A DNA stretch of 64,000 nucleotides from CAIVAT01 sp037128705 (GTDB lineage Bacteria > Bacteroidota > Bacteroidia > Bacteroidales > FEN-979), in NCBI GenBank assembly GCA_037128705.1, contig JBAXVX010000002.1:1-64000 (forward strand), given 5' to 3'. Below the pieces are notes generated by a model, which searched no databases, was not told the DNA's origin, and was given only the letters and a program-made list of their open reading frames with translations. Made by a program: the position numbers and the translations under genes. This document shows, in pieces, positions 1 to 8,970 of the stretch (position 1 is the first letter of the stretch; every line of letters starts with the position of its first letter).

Positions 1-2209
1 TTTTCGTCCGGCTGTTCAGGGTATATCCAACCTTGAAATCCAGCCTGAAATAATCGGGATAGGTACTTGAATAGGCATACGCATCTCCTTCGAGTACCTC
101 CCTGCCCCTGGCCTGGGATGCCGCTAAATCTATCGGTGTATAATATCGTCCGCCGGCATACGTAACTTTCAGGTCGGCCGTGATGGCATTTCTTTTTTCC
201 GTGCCAAGCTTCCATTCTTTCCCGGCCAGGAGGTTGGCCACATATCGCCCGTTAAATGCCGTGTTCCGCTCTATCCCGTCACTGGCGGTGTATTTTGACT
301 GGTAAAGCGAAGCTGTAAACAGGCCATAATATCCCCTGCTGAAGAACTTCTCAACCGTAAGTTCAACGCCGTAGTTTTTGCCGGTGCCGCTGTTTGTAAG
401 ACTATCTTCCAGATCAGTTCTGAAGCTTGCCCCTGTATTCAGCATGGAGTAGCTGCTTGGATAGGTGTTAACCGGCACATTGACGAGATGCTGGTAATAG
501 GCTTCAATCTTCAAACGCCAGTCTTTGAAGGGTTGCACATCATATCCCAGGACAAAATGATGACTTTTTGTAAAGCCCAGGTTCAGGTTATCATAATTGT
601 ATGAGCCATCAGTAGTAGCTGTTTGCAAAAAATAGACATTCAAAGGCTGGGTTTGTGAATGCAACCCATAGCCAAAGCTGAAGCTGTTCTTATTATTCAA
701 CTCGTACTTTAACCCGATCCGGGGTTCAAGGGAGAATGAATTATTCAGAAAGAACTGCTGTGCATGGAGGCCTGCATTCAGGGTGAGTTTTTCGCTGATG
801 CTGTATTTCAGATGAGCATAAACCTGGGCCAGCGTGGTGTAGCTGTTATAATCCCAGATCTGGCTCCATTCTTCTCCTTCACGCCTTCTGAACCTGTTGA
901 AAAGGTCAAGTTTCATATATTCAGCCTGCATTCCGGCTTTAAAAAACAGCCTGGAATTGATTTTCAGATTGTAGTTGGTAATAAATTCATAACCTGTTCT
1001 GGCAACCCTGTTTTCCTCTTTGCTGTATGAATTCCTTAATGAATCCAACCCGTAGTTCAATTGGTTGGTCCCCGAATAATTGATGCCGATCGTAGAACTG
1101 ATATATGATTTGCTGTTGATCTGCTTGAAGTGTTTCAATCCCCCGATGGCAATCTTACTCTTGAAATCTGATTGTTGTCCGCCGCCATATAATTCATTCG
1201 AACTGCCTCCTTCTATTGCAATGCTGCTGGCAGCCAGGATGCCAAACAGGGTGAACCTGCCAAGTTTTGTATCCCCGCTGTTTATTTTGAATGAGAGATC
1301 CTGGTAGGTGGGCGTTGCGGTGGTGCCTATATTTATTCCCATGGCCTGGGCAATACCAGCTAATGAATAGCGGTAACCGATTAAATATGATGAACCATTT
1401 GCTTTGCTGATGGGCCCCTCCGTCATCGCCTCAATTCCGGTTGTTACCCCAAGTTGAACCGTGGTCTCTCTTTTTTGTGTATTCCCGTTTCTGAAGCCGA
1501 TGTCGAAAACTCCGGAAATCGCATTGCCATATTCTGCCGGCCAGGCCGAGGTGAAGAAATCGGAACTCTTCAGCATGTTGGTGTTCAGGGCGCTCACTGC
1601 ACCGCCTGTAGTGCCTACCGATGCAAAATGGTTGGGATTGGTTGCATCCATGCCATCGATGCGCCACAACACCCCCACAGGAGAATTACCGCGTATCACG
1701 ATGTCATTCCGGCTGTCGTCGGTGGCGCTGACGCCTGCAAAATTCGCAGCCAGCCGTGCCGGATCGCTACGCCCCCCGGCAAACCGGTTCACCTCTTCCA
1801 TGGAGAATGTGCGGCCGCTGATGGTTGATAAACTGTTGATGGTTTTATCCTTGCTGTTGGCGATGATCACGACCTCATTCAGTGATTTAATATCCTCTTC
1901 CATCGCAATATCCAGAATGGTTTCTTTTCCCGAAGTCACCACAACACTGGATACAAATACATCCTTGTAGCCGACATAGGAGAATTTCAACTCATACCTG
2001 CCCGGCAACACATCGGAAATTACATAGATCCCCTTTTCATTGGTTACCGCTCCCCTTTTATCGGCTTCATTCATTATTTGAACAGTGGCGCCGGGAAGGG
2101 TTGTTTGCGACAGCTTATCAGTAATGACGCCTCTTATTTTCTGCTTGTTGTTTTGGGCAAAAGATGACAGTGCTATTAACAGAGCTATAAACAAAAAGTT
2201 CTTTTTCAT
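1..2209 (-). CDS. TonB-dependent receptor, carboxypeptidase-regulatory-like N-terminus (3' end outside window)
   Basis: This is an outer-membrane receptor of the kind that imports a bound ligand using TonB energy. The reading frame is open from the ATG at 2209 to the window edge (about 736 codons), so the C-terminus is missing. A signal peptide (MKKNFLFIALLIALSSFAQ) is followed by a CarboxypepD_reg-like domain (IRGVITDKLSQTTLPGATV), a plug domain (IVIRGNSPVGVLWRIDGMD, then NPNHFASVGTTGG and PAEYGNAISGVFD) and barrel strands. The stop of the DUF1566 lipoprotein gene lies only 5 bp upstream, so the two are very probably co-transcribed. No SusD partner is visible. It is clearly paralogous to the receptor at the other end of the window. 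The ligand cannot be told from the sequence. Confidence 0.9.
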   Translation of the reverse strand, partial: MKKNFLFIALLIALSSFAQNNKQKIRGVITDKLSQTTLPGATVQIMNEADKRGAVTNEKGIYVISDVLPGRYELKFSYVGYKDVFVSSVVVTSGKETILDIAMEEDIKSLNEVVIIANSKDKTINSLSTISGRTFSMEEVNRFAGGRSDPARLAANFAGVSATDDSRNDIVIRGNSPVGVLWRIDGMDATNPNHFASVGTTGGAVSALNTNMLKSSDFFTSAWPAEYGNAISGVFDIGFRNGNTQKRETTVQLGVTTGIEAMTEGPISKANGSSYLIGYRYSLAGIAQAMGINIGTTATPTYQDLSFKINSGDTKLGRFTLFGILAASSIAIEGGSSNELYGGGQQSDFKSKIAIGGLKHFKQINSKSYISSTIGINYSGTNQLNYGLDSLRNSYSKEENRVARTGYEFITNYNLKINSRLFFKAGMQAEYMKLDLFNRFRRREGEEWSQIWDYNSYTTLAQVYAHLKYSISEKLTLNAGLHAQQFFLNNSFSLEPRIGLKYELNNKNSFSFGYGLHSQTQPLNVYFLQTATTDGSYNYDNLNLGFTKSHHFVLGYDVQPFKDWRLKIEAYYQHLVNVPVNTYPSSYSMLNTGASFRTDLEDSLTNSGTGKNYGVELTVEKFFSRGYYGLFTASLYQSKYTASDGIERNTAFNGRYVANLLAGKEWKLGTEKRNAITADLKVTYAGGRYYTPIDLAASQARGREVLEGDAYAYSSTYPDYFRLDFKVGYTLNSRTK

Positions 2210-2214
2210 ATCTA

Positions 2215-3450
2215 TTACTTAATGTTTCTCACCAACCGCACATAATTTAATACCCTTTCTTCTCCTGCGCCACTTCCTAAAATCTTAGCGTCAAAACGCA
2301 CTGCCCCGGCACCGTGAAGGTCCTCGCCGCTTCCATTTTCTGCTCGTCCGAAAGCTACATACCATGCAGAAGGATAGGAACCATTTGCTTTAGATATAGC
2401 CGACGTACTTGTCCAGTAATAAGGATAGTCAGCCTTTCCTCCATCGTTTAGAATACTGGTACAGCTGAATAGTGCATTTATTGCGGGTCCAACATTGGCT
2501 GAGTTTGTTGCATAAGGTGAACGTGTATAATCTACCAAACTTTGAAGTTCCTTCGTGTTCGGCAAACGCCAATCGTTGTGACCCAAATAATTTGCGGTAT
2601 TTTGCGTTTGAGCATATGCCAAAGCATGTTCCCAATCCATACCTGAACCATTGTCGGTTTGTTGCCACATAAGGCCGGTAGCTAAATCGGAAATTGTTCC
2701 ATCGTTATTGTTTTGAAATAAATTTAAGCCATACGAAAGGTTGCCGCGTACACAACGAACAAAGTGCATCGGCCCTTCAGAAATACTGTAAGCTTTTATA
2801 TGTCCGGTGCCAAAATTTACGCCAAAAGCAAGTTCATCCCCGGCTGCTTCGCCGTGTCCACCGCTTATGTTGCCCAAAACTCCGGTATATTTGTCGCTAC
2901 TCCAAAAAATGGCGTGGCTCAGGTCTTCTTCGGTGCTGTAAGTGACTGTAAAATATTCGGTATTAATATAAGGCCAGCCGGTACTCATGTTCCATAATGA
3001 GTACAATTCCTTTATAGTTGGCACGCGCCAATCGTTGTAACCGCCATAGTTTTGTGTGTTTAAATTGTCAACTACGGTTTGGATTGAAGCCCAATAATAA
3101 GTGCCACTGTCATAAGTTTTCTGCCAGGTTAAGCCTGTAACTTCATCCTTAACAGTAAGTCCGTCGCTGCTTTTGGTGTAAACGGGAGGGATATGTTCAA
3201 ACTGGGAATCCTGTCCGAAAAAAGCCTGGCCCAAAGCAGGCGTGATCATGTTGCCGACGCTGTCCCAGCATTTGGCTTGACTTGTACCGACAACCGGGTA
3301 ACAGCCTGCATAGGCCGGTTCACGCGGAACTACCTGCAAATCTCCGCTGATGATTGTTGTATTATCTTTTTTACACCCGCAGGAGGTGAAAATAATTCCG
3401 GCGATCATGATTATGGTTGTAAAACCGGGAAACGATTTTGATTTTTTCAT
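2215..3450 (-). CDS. DUF1566 (Lcl C-terminal domain) lipoprotein
   Basis: Predicted surface or periplasmic lipoprotein of 411 residues. The N-terminus has a signal peptide ending in a lipobox-like FTSCG with a charged CKKDN tail. Two DUF1566/Lcl_C modules follow, at roughly residues 95-235 and 245-411. Each has the hallmark TGLxWQ, then NDWRxPxxKEL(Y/Q)SL, and each ends near an FVRCVRG or YVRLVRN strand. The domain occurs in legiobacterial collagen-like and other surface proteins; its biochemical role is not established. The gene is first in a unit with the TonB receptor (5-bp gap), and its promoter block is duplicated before the paralog at 4598-5929. It may be an accessory surface protein for that receptor (inference). 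Confidence 0.85.
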   Translation of the reverse strand: MKKSKSFPGFTTIIMIAGIIFTSCGCKKDNTTIISGDLQVVPREPAYAGCYPVVGTSQAKCWDSVGNMITPALGQAFFGQDSQFEHIPPVYTKSSDGLTVKDEVTGLTWQKTYDSGTYYWASIQTVVDNLNTQNYGGYNDWRVPTIKELYSLWNMSTGWPYINTEYFTVTYSTEEDLSHAIFWSSDKYTGVLGNISGGHGEAAGDELAFGVNFGTGHIKAYSISEGPMHFVRCVRGNLSYGLNLFQNNNDGTISDLATGLMWQQTDNGSGMDWEHALAYAQTQNTANYLGHNDWRLPNTKELQSLVDYTRSPYATNSANVGPAINALFSCTSILNDGGKADYPYYWTSTSAISKANGSYPSAWYVAFGRAENGSGEDLHGAGAVRFDAKILGSGAGEERVLNYVRLVRNIK

Positions 3451-3477
3451 TGCTGAATTTTTTAATTATTGTGAGCG

Positions 3478-3485
3478 CAAAATTA
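3478..3485 (-). promoter_or_regulatory. Bacteroidota -7 promoter element (TAATTTTG)
   Basis: Read on the minus strand this is TAATTTTG, a perfect match to TAnnTTTG, 28 bp before the DUF1566 start at 3450. A TTTC lies 20 bp upstream in place of the -33 TTTG. The same element sits at the same distance from the operator repeats at 5959-5966. Confidence 0.6.
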
Positions 3486-3513
3486 TCGTGCAGAAAATCT
3501 TTCAGGAAATGGA

Positions 3514-3560
3514 ATCACCAGACAGGATGGTTGTGTCACCTGTTTGAGGTTTTTTATCAC
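3514..3560 (-). promoter_or_regulatory. Triple GTGAY direct repeat, 21-bp period (putative activator site)
   Basis: On the minus strand GTGAT, GTGAC and GTGAT occur in the same orientation (plus-strand ATCAC/GTCAC starting at 3514, 3535 and 3556), exactly 21 bp apart, that is, two helical turns. The repeat nearest the gene lies 28 bp upstream of the -7 box. The arrangement, spacing and much of the intervening sequence recur at 5995-6041 before the second DUF1566 gene. Direct repeats with this phasing are typical of sites bound side by side on one face of DNA, as with LytTR-type regulators. The regulator itself is unknown. Confidence 0.65.
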
Positions 3561-3632
3561 TGAAGGTTTTGGGAAATGGGTACCTTTGGATGACACCATG
3601 AAAAGCAGAAGAATTTAGTAAGGATTTTCTTA

Positions 3633-4586
3633 TCAATACAAGAGTTGGTTGCTCCCTGCTTCAACATTAAACGCTTTGCCATTCACTTTGATGAAGACAT
3701 TGATCGAACTCAGATTTGTAACCATGGTATGGTCTACTGAAAATTTGAGATTTTTAAAGGCATTGATATAATCCACTAATCCTATTTGTGTTGTGTAGTA
3801 TATGTCCGGATTTTTAGAAATCATTTTGAAAAACTTCTCCACTTCTGCCCATTTGTTTCCAGCTCCTTCATATTCCCAACTGTGTCCCCAAACATAAAAC
3901 AAGGCCAATGCATTCGCCTTTAGAAAATCATGTGTAAGCTGATAAAATTGTCCTGATTCTCTTCTGTCGTTTGCCGTGTCGTTGGGTATGTAATTTGTTT
4001 TTCCGAATAAATGAATGGTAGGTTGCCATCTAAGAAAATCAGTGGGCATACCAAAATTGTATGTATCTCCGACTGTTCTCGCGTATTCAATACCTAAACC
4101 GGTAATTGCCTCAATTACAAAATCGTTGGTATTGCCAAATGGATAGGACATTCCACGAACGGGATACGCTGTCAATCGTTCCAATTCTTTTCTGTCCTCC
4201 ACCACTTCATAAATCACATCTATCTTCGACAAAGCAGTCAAATTTGGGTGATTTGCCGTATGACCAGATACTTCGTGTCCTTTGTATAGGCTTTTAACCT
4301 CTTCTTTGGTGAGATAATCCTTTGTGTCGAGTTTATTGGAATTGAGATGAAAAGTTCCGGTCAGGCCGTATTCGTTCATCAGTTTTACAAGCCTTCTGTC
4401 AGCAACCATCCCATCGTCGAAGCTCAAGATCAGTGCTTTTGTCTTGCCTCCGGGAAAAAGCATTTCTACTTTTGCCCCGATCCTTTTATAATCATCTGCA
4501 TGGGAATCAATTGTTTGTGCTTTTCCTGTATGAAAGGTAATCATCAATGTAATAGCCAGTATGATTATTCTTATGTCAAGCTTCAT
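3633..4586 (-). CDS. Polysaccharide deacetylase (NodB/CE4 family), secreted
   Basis: Predicted metal-dependent deacetylase of N- or O-acetylated polysaccharide, 317 residues with an N-terminal signal peptide (ending near HTGKAQ). The NodB motifs are visible: LILSFDDG (catalytic and metal Asp pair, motif 1), SGHTANHP (HxxxHP-type metal ligands, motif 2) and MSYPFGN (motif 3). A long insert around LFYVWGHSWEYEG matches the variant found in many Bacteroidota deacetylases. The gene starts 11 bp after the DUF1566 gene at 4598-5929 and is probably co-transcribed with it. Substrate could be peptidoglycan, exopolysaccharide or chitin-like material; the sequence does not decide. Confidence 0.85.
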   Translation of the reverse strand: MKLDIRIIILAITLMITFHTGKAQTIDSHADDYKRIGAKVEMLFPGGKTKALILSFDDGMVADRRLVKLMNEYGLTGTFHLNSNKLDTKDYLTKEEVKSLYKGHEVSGHTANHPNLTALSKIDVIYEVVEDRKELERLTAYPVRGMSYPFGNTNDFVIEAITGLGIEYARTVGDTYNFGMPTDFLRWQPTIHLFGKTNYIPNDTANDRRESGQFYQLTHDFLKANALALFYVWGHSWEYEGAGNKWAEVEKFFKMISKNPDIYYTTQIGLVDYINAFKNLKFSVDHTMVTNLSSINVFIKVNGKAFNVEAGSNQLLY

Positions 4587-4597
4587 ATTTGAATGAT

Positions 4598-5929
4598 TTA
4601 TTTGATGGTCCTTACCATGCGAATATAGTTTAAAATCCGAATGGCATCGCCCTGTGGTCCGTGTCCTTCAGGAAATTGGCTTGCATCTCCGGTTTTGGGG
4701 TCGCTGCGCTGGCAGCCTGCTCCATGCACATCCGACCAGCCGCCGAACTCCGGCATATAGCCCATGCCACGACCAAAGCAGATATATGCAGCTGCAGCGC
4801 CACCACCCATCATGGATGCATGGGTGGTACTGCTCCAGTAACACGGATAATCTTCATTCCCGGCTTCATTGGTAATTTTGGTACAATTAAAAATTGGATC
4901 TATTGCCGGCGAACTTGTTGCTGCCGGGGAACGGGAGTAATCAACAATACTTTGCAACTCTTTTGTATCGGGCAGTCGCCAGTCGCTGTATCCTGCAAAT
5001 TCAAAATTTTCGGCATAACCCAACGCATTTTCCCAGCTTATAGCTTGTGCATTATCATCTTGCATCCACATCAAGCCGGTCGCATTGTCACTGATTGTAC
5101 CGTTTCCATTGTTGGTGTAATTATTTACGCCATAACTTGTATTTCCTCTGACATACCTGAAATAGAAAAGATTGGTAGTCAATTTTCCCGGGAAAATAAT
5201 CGGATAGCCTTTAATACGCCCATCGGCAAAGTTTACTCCGAAAACAGCGTCGACATCTTCTCCGCAGGTTTTACTGACACTTCTGGTTGAAGAGACGAAA
5301 TTACCATCGATGATACGGTCCCCGGCAGACACATCACCATAACCGAATTTGAAATAAGTTGTATCGATAAAAGGAGTCAGGCCAGAGCCTGATGTAGCCT
5401 CCACATTTGGGTCAAGTCCACTAAACTCAATGAGTGAATAAAGTTCTTTGATGGTCGGCAATCTCCAGTCGCTGTGTCCGCCCAGCCTGTAACCTGCATC
5501 TCCCGCCACTGCTGCTGCGTAACTTACTTTGTCCGATGCATTGATAATGCCATCACAATTATTGTCGGGACTTTGCTGCCACATCAAGCCGGTAACCATG
5601 TCGGTAACCGTTCCGTCGCCGTTGTTCACATAGTGCGGTGCATTTCCGGGGTACATGGCATTTTGACCCCAAAAGGCGTCACCATGAGCAGGCGATGGAA
5701 TTTCGTTTAACGTATTATAGAACTTTGTTTGATTGGTGCCTGCTATTGGGTAATTTGTAATTTTGGGCAGATTGTCCACACTGTCCTTTTGGCTCGAACA
5801 ACCTGTACCTACTGATGTTTCATCAGCAGATGTTGCTGATTTTTTACATCCTGTCATACCTGTGTTTAAAAGGAATAACATGCCGATCATAAGTGAAACT
5901 GCCCCTGAATAATTGATTTTTATCTTCAT
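4598..5929 (-). CDS. DUF1566 (Lcl C-terminal domain) lipoprotein, paralog
   Basis: Second DUF1566 lipoprotein, 443 residues from the ATG at 5929. An upstream in-frame ATG at 5986 would add 19 residues before the signal peptide and is less likely. The signal peptide is MKIKINYSGAVSLMIGML and onwards, with lipobox TGMTGCKK. Two modules each carry TGLMWQ plus SDWRLP(T/D)(I/T)KEL; the first includes an NNCDGIINASD segment that resembles a dockerin or calcium-loop insertion. It is paralogous to 2215-3450, with the same order of modules and the same type of promoter region. It is followed after 11 bp by the polysaccharide deacetylase. Confidence 0.85.
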   Translation of the reverse strand: MKIKINYSGAVSLMIGMLFLLNTGMTGCKKSATSADETSVGTGCSSQKDSVDNLPKITNYPIAGTNQTKFYNTLNEIPSPAHGDAFWGQNAMYPGNAPHYVNNGDGTVTDMVTGLMWQQSPDNNCDGIINASDKVSYAAAVAGDAGYRLGGHSDWRLPTIKELYSLIEFSGLDPNVEATSGSGLTPFIDTTYFKFGYGDVSAGDRIIDGNFVSSTRSVSKTCGEDVDAVFGVNFADGRIKGYPIIFPGKLTTNLFYFRYVRGNTSYGVNNYTNNGNGTISDNATGLMWMQDDNAQAISWENALGYAENFEFAGYSDWRLPDTKELQSIVDYSRSPAATSSPAIDPIFNCTKITNEAGNEDYPCYWSSTTHASMMGGGAAAAYICFGRGMGYMPEFGGWSDVHGAGCQRSDPKTGDASQFPEGHGPQGDAIRILNYIRMVRTIK

Positions 5930-5958
5930 TTTTTTGTTTTCTATTATTATCCCGGAGA

Positions 5959-5966
5959 CAAAAGTA
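5959..5966 (-). promoter_or_regulatory. Bacteroidota -7 promoter element (TACTTTTG)
   Basis: Minus-strand TACTTTTG is a perfect TAnnTTTG match, 30 bp from the DUF1566 start at 5929. The distance to the nearest operator repeat (5995) equals that in the paralogous promoter at 3478-3485. Confidence 0.6.
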
Positions 5967-5994
5967 TTATTCAGGTGATCTTTCAAAAATTGGA

Positions 5995-6041
5995 ATCACC
6001 CTATAGCATGGATATGTCACCCAATGATGGTTTTTTATCAC
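5995..6041 (-). promoter_or_regulatory. Triple GTGAY direct repeat, 21-bp period (copy 2)
   Basis: Minus-strand GTGAT, GTGAC and GTGAT (plus-strand ATCAC/GTCAC starting at 5995, 6016 and 6037) repeat every 21 bp. Spacing, order and sequence around the repeats (GGAATCACC, TGTCACC, GGTTTTTTATCACTGAA) match the copy at 3514-3560, while the intervening bases have diverged. This indicates a conserved functional site. Confidence 0.65.
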
Positions 6042-6134
6042 TGAATGGTTTTGAGAAATTGGCAGATGGAGAGGCGGGAATAATTATTTCGCAAGTTGGG
6101 CCCTGGAGATGAATTGCCAGGCAGTTTGTTTATA

Positions 6135-6404
6135 TCAGCAAATGTTAAAGCGCTTGCCCATGACCTCATAAAATTTTCCCTCTTTGACTTTATGACTTTG
6201 TGACGATCTCTTCCGGTATGTAATCTTGATTTCCTCCTTTGTCATGTTTATAACAAAACCAGGAAAAAGTCTGTAATCAGCTATAAACCGCCATGTTTCT
6301 CCGCAGGCTGGGTAGTCCCCATTCAGGGGCTGTCCGCACAGAAAGCAAAATTTTTCATTGCCCCCCGCTGACGTGCCGCATTTTGGACATTTAAAAGCGT
6401 TCAT
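6135..6404 (-). CDS. Small zinc-ribbon protein
   Basis: An 89-residue protein beginning with a zinc-ribbon: FKCPKCG, then KFCFLCGQPL, a CxxC-x(n)-CxxC arrangement typical of the zinc_ribbon_2 or double zinc-ribbon group. The rest is a small basic domain with no signal peptide, so it is probably cytoplasmic. A GGAGG sequence (plus strand around 6408-6413) lies just before the ATG, which supports this start and is unusual for this organism. Function unknown. Confidence 0.65.
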   Translation of the reverse strand: MNAFKCPKCGTSAGGNEKFCFLCGQPLNGDYPACGETWRFIADYRLFPGFVINMTKEEIKITYRKRSSQSHKVKEGKFYEVMGKRFNIC

Positions 6405-6820
6405 TTTGCCTCCGTTTCTTCAGTTCATATTTTGATTGCAAGAATAACTGCTGAACTCTTGTTTCGGGCGGGAACATACACAAAGGGCGGGCCATAAATA
6501 ACCGGCATATACAGACTGTCCGGAATTTATCAGTTATTTGTCTGAATTTGAATGCTTACGAAAATATTTTTATTTTTTACTGATGTGATTTTACAGGACA
6601 TCTGGAGGTACAATTCGATGTTACTTCTGAACAATTTCGCGGATAGGCTCAAAAACGCGTAGGGGAAAAGTGCCTTATGCTCTCAAAATCGATCACATAA
6701 CAAAGCAATTATTTTTTCGTCACGCGTCGCGTGTCACCTGTCACGTTTTTTTTTCTAACTTTAACCTGTCAGTTATAAAGATCCATTTATTGTAAAACCT
6801 GGTTCCTAATACCTCGCACC
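6405..6820. other. Intergenic region between divergent genes
   Basis: I see no gene here. The stretch contains a perfect 6-bp inverted repeat, CACGCG-T-CGCGTG, at 6721-6733, followed by a TGTCACCTGTCACG and T-run similar to the sequence near 42255-42280. A weak -7-like TAACTTTA at 6756-6763 could serve the gene at 6821. Confidence 0.5.
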
Positions 6821-8959
6821 ATGAAAAAAATCACCCTCCTGCTTCTTGCAATGATCTCCTACGTCACATTCCAGGCCCAGAACTGGGAATGTGTGAACCC
6901 CTTTCCGCCGGCCTGGAATCTTACAGGCGTGCATTTTCCTGATGCCAGCCATGGTTACGTGGTAGGCGATTTTGGCACCATCCTCGCCACCACCGATGGC
7001 GGCACCAACTGGACACCCAGGGTATCGGGCACCAGCAAACAATTAAATGCGGTCTGTTTCCCCACCCTTGAGTCAGGTATTGCCGTCGGCATGGATGGTA
7101 TCATCTTAAAAACCGAAAATGGAGGAAAAGATTGGGTCTCCGTGAACTCAGGCGTGACCGGTAATCTTTCATCCGTCGTTTTCACCAATGCTACCACAGG
7201 ATATATTGCCGGCTGGTATGGGATCATCCTAAAGACCACCGACGGCGGATCCCACTGGAACGCCCTGAACACCGGGGTGACGAAAACATTGCTGTCCATC
7301 TGCTTTACCGAGGCGAAAACCGGCTTTGCCGTGGGCATGAATGGAACCATCCTTAAAACAACCGATGCGGGACTTACCTGGTCCCCGAAAAATCCGGAGT
7401 CGGATGTGGAACTCACCTCGGTTTGTTTCCCCGGTCAGAACACGGGGTACGCGGTGGGTAACGTGGTATTTTATAAACACCCCGAAGGCCCCGCAGCCGA
7501 CACCAGCTATATCTATAAAACCATGGATGCAGGCGAAACCTGGGTGCTGCAGAATAAGATCGGCCCGGAACACTTCACCCTTCGCAGCATCTATTTCACC
7601 GACATCAACATCGGCTATGCGTCAGGAACCTACGGTTCATACTTTAAAACCGTTGACGGGGGCTTCAGCTGGCTACATGAACCCAATCCCGTCACACTGC
7701 AGCTGAACGCTGTTCTGTTCATCCAGCAGGGGCTGAACCACACGGGATATATCGTCGGAAGTGAAGGTCTCATCACGAAGACCGCTGACGGTGGAACAAC
7801 CTGGACAAAGTTCATAAAAGGGAGCGAAAGCTGGTTTTCGGCCATCAGTTTCCCGACGGCCCAAACGGGTTACGCTGCGGGAGAAACAGGGACGATACTG
7901 AAGACCACCAGCGGGGGTTCCAACTGGGAGCCCCTCAATACCGGCATCAAAAGCAGGTGGCTGAAATCCATTACATTTTTCGTAACCACCAACCCGGAGA
8001 TCGGGATTGCGGTCGGCGACAGCGGAACGATCCTAAAGACAACCGACGGCGGGGCAAACTGGGTGAAGATCTTTACCGACACCTACGAAACCCTCAGGGG
8101 GGTCACCTTTTCCGCCACCCCGCAAGGGGACCGGGGGATTGCGGTTGGCACAAACGGAATGATCTTGCGTACGATGGACGATGGAACGCTCTGGTATGAA
8201 ATTCCTTCAGGGACGAAACAGCATCTGAATTCCGTTGATTTCATCGAACCCTCCACGGCTTTTATCGTAGGGGATACCGGCACCATGCTCAAATCCACCG
8301 ATGGGGGTATCACCTGGTCTCATGTGCTGTCGGGGACTACCGAAACCCTGCATTCCATTTATTTTCCGGATCACACGACCGGGTATGCCGCAGGATCAAA
8401 CGGGGTCGTTGTTAAAACCGTCGACGGCGGCACAACCTGGGCTCCGGCAGCCAGCGTACCGACTACGGTGATCTTTGCCATCTGTTTTCCTGATGTAAAC
8501 ACTGGATACGCCGCAGGGGGTGATTTTTCAACAGGAGGCGTCATTGCAAAAACAACCGACGGGGGTGCTTCCTGGACCACTTTAAATCCCCCGAACATCA
8601 ACATGATGAGCGCAGCCTTTTTCACGGATGTCAATACAGGCGTTGTCGCCGGCTACGGGGGCGTCATCCTGAAAACCACGAACGGAGGAACCTTTGTTCC
8701 TGATATACCCACAGATGATCATGGCCTCATCGTTTATCCTGTCCCGGCCGGTGACCACATCACCCTCGTTTTGCCAGGCCATATCAGCCTGAAAAACGCA
8801 AGGGTTACTGTTTGTGATGTTCACGGTCGCACCATGCTCGTACAACCCGTTCTGAGCTTCAGCACACAGATCAGCCTCAACGGGTTCTGCAGCGGGATTT
8901 ATTTCATAAAGTTCACCAGCGAAAATGAAAACCTGACCTCAAAAATAATAAAGCAATAA
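6821..8959 (+). CDS. YCF48/Hcf136-like beta-propeller protein with T9SS sorting domain
   Basis: Secreted 712-residue protein. After a signal peptide (ending VTFQAQ) come fourteen propeller blades, each with the signature G(T/I)ILKTTDGG-x-xW preceded by an aromatic-rich strand and a GYAAG-like turn. Fourteen blades would form two seven-bladed propellers. The C-terminus (about residues 640-712) is a type A T9SS sorting domain: a VYPVPAGDHITL start, a GRTML strand, a YFIKF strand and a final SKIIKQ. In photosynthetic organisms the YCF48 fold assists photosystem II assembly; in Bacteroidota such proteins are cell-surface or released and of unknown function. Its downstream neighbour is convergent. 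Confidence 0.85.
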   Translation: MKKITLLLLAMISYVTFQAQNWECVNPFPPAWNLTGVHFPDASHGYVVGDFGTILATTDGGTNWTPRVSGTSKQLNAVCFPTLESGIAVGMDGIILKTENGGKDWVSVNSGVTGNLSSVVFTNATTGYIAGWYGIILKTTDGGSHWNALNTGVTKTLLSICFTEAKTGFAVGMNGTILKTTDAGLTWSPKNPESDVELTSVCFPGQNTGYAVGNVVFYKHPEGPAADTSYIYKTMDAGETWVLQNKIGPEHFTLRSIYFTDINIGYASGTYGSYFKTVDGGFSWLHEPNPVTLQLNAVLFIQQGLNHTGYIVGSEGLITKTADGGTTWTKFIKGSESWFSAISFPTAQTGYAAGETGTILKTTSGGSNWEPLNTGIKSRWLKSITFFVTTNPEIGIAVGDSGTILKTTDGGANWVKIFTDTYETLRGVTFSATPQGDRGIAVGTNGMILRTMDDGTLWYEIPSGTKQHLNSVDFIEPSTAFIVGDTGTMLKSTDGGITWSHVLSGTTETLHSIYFPDHTTGYAAGSNGVVVKTVDGGTTWAPAASVPTTVIFAICFPDVNTGYAAGGDFSTGGVIAKTTDGGASWTTLNPPNINMMSAAFFTDVNTGVVAGYGGVILKTTNGGTFVPDIPTDDHGLIVYPVPAGDHITLVLPGHISLKNARVTVCDVHGRTMLVQPVLSFSTQISLNGFCSGIYFIKFTSENENLTSKIIKQ

Positions 8960-8970
8960 CTCATGACCTT

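Noticed and set aside
2472..2672. Plus-strand frames inside the DUF1566 lipoprotein gene
   Set aside because: They are complementary shadows of the coding strand with no start context or domain.
3581..3588. Plus-strand TACCTTTG as a promoter
   Set aside because: It matches a -7 box, but no plausible plus-strand gene follows.
6806..7573. Minus-strand frames within the YCF48-like gene
   Set aside because: The regular blade repeats create long open frames on the opposite strand; their repeated PPSVVFRM-type peptides are reverse-strand images of the blades.
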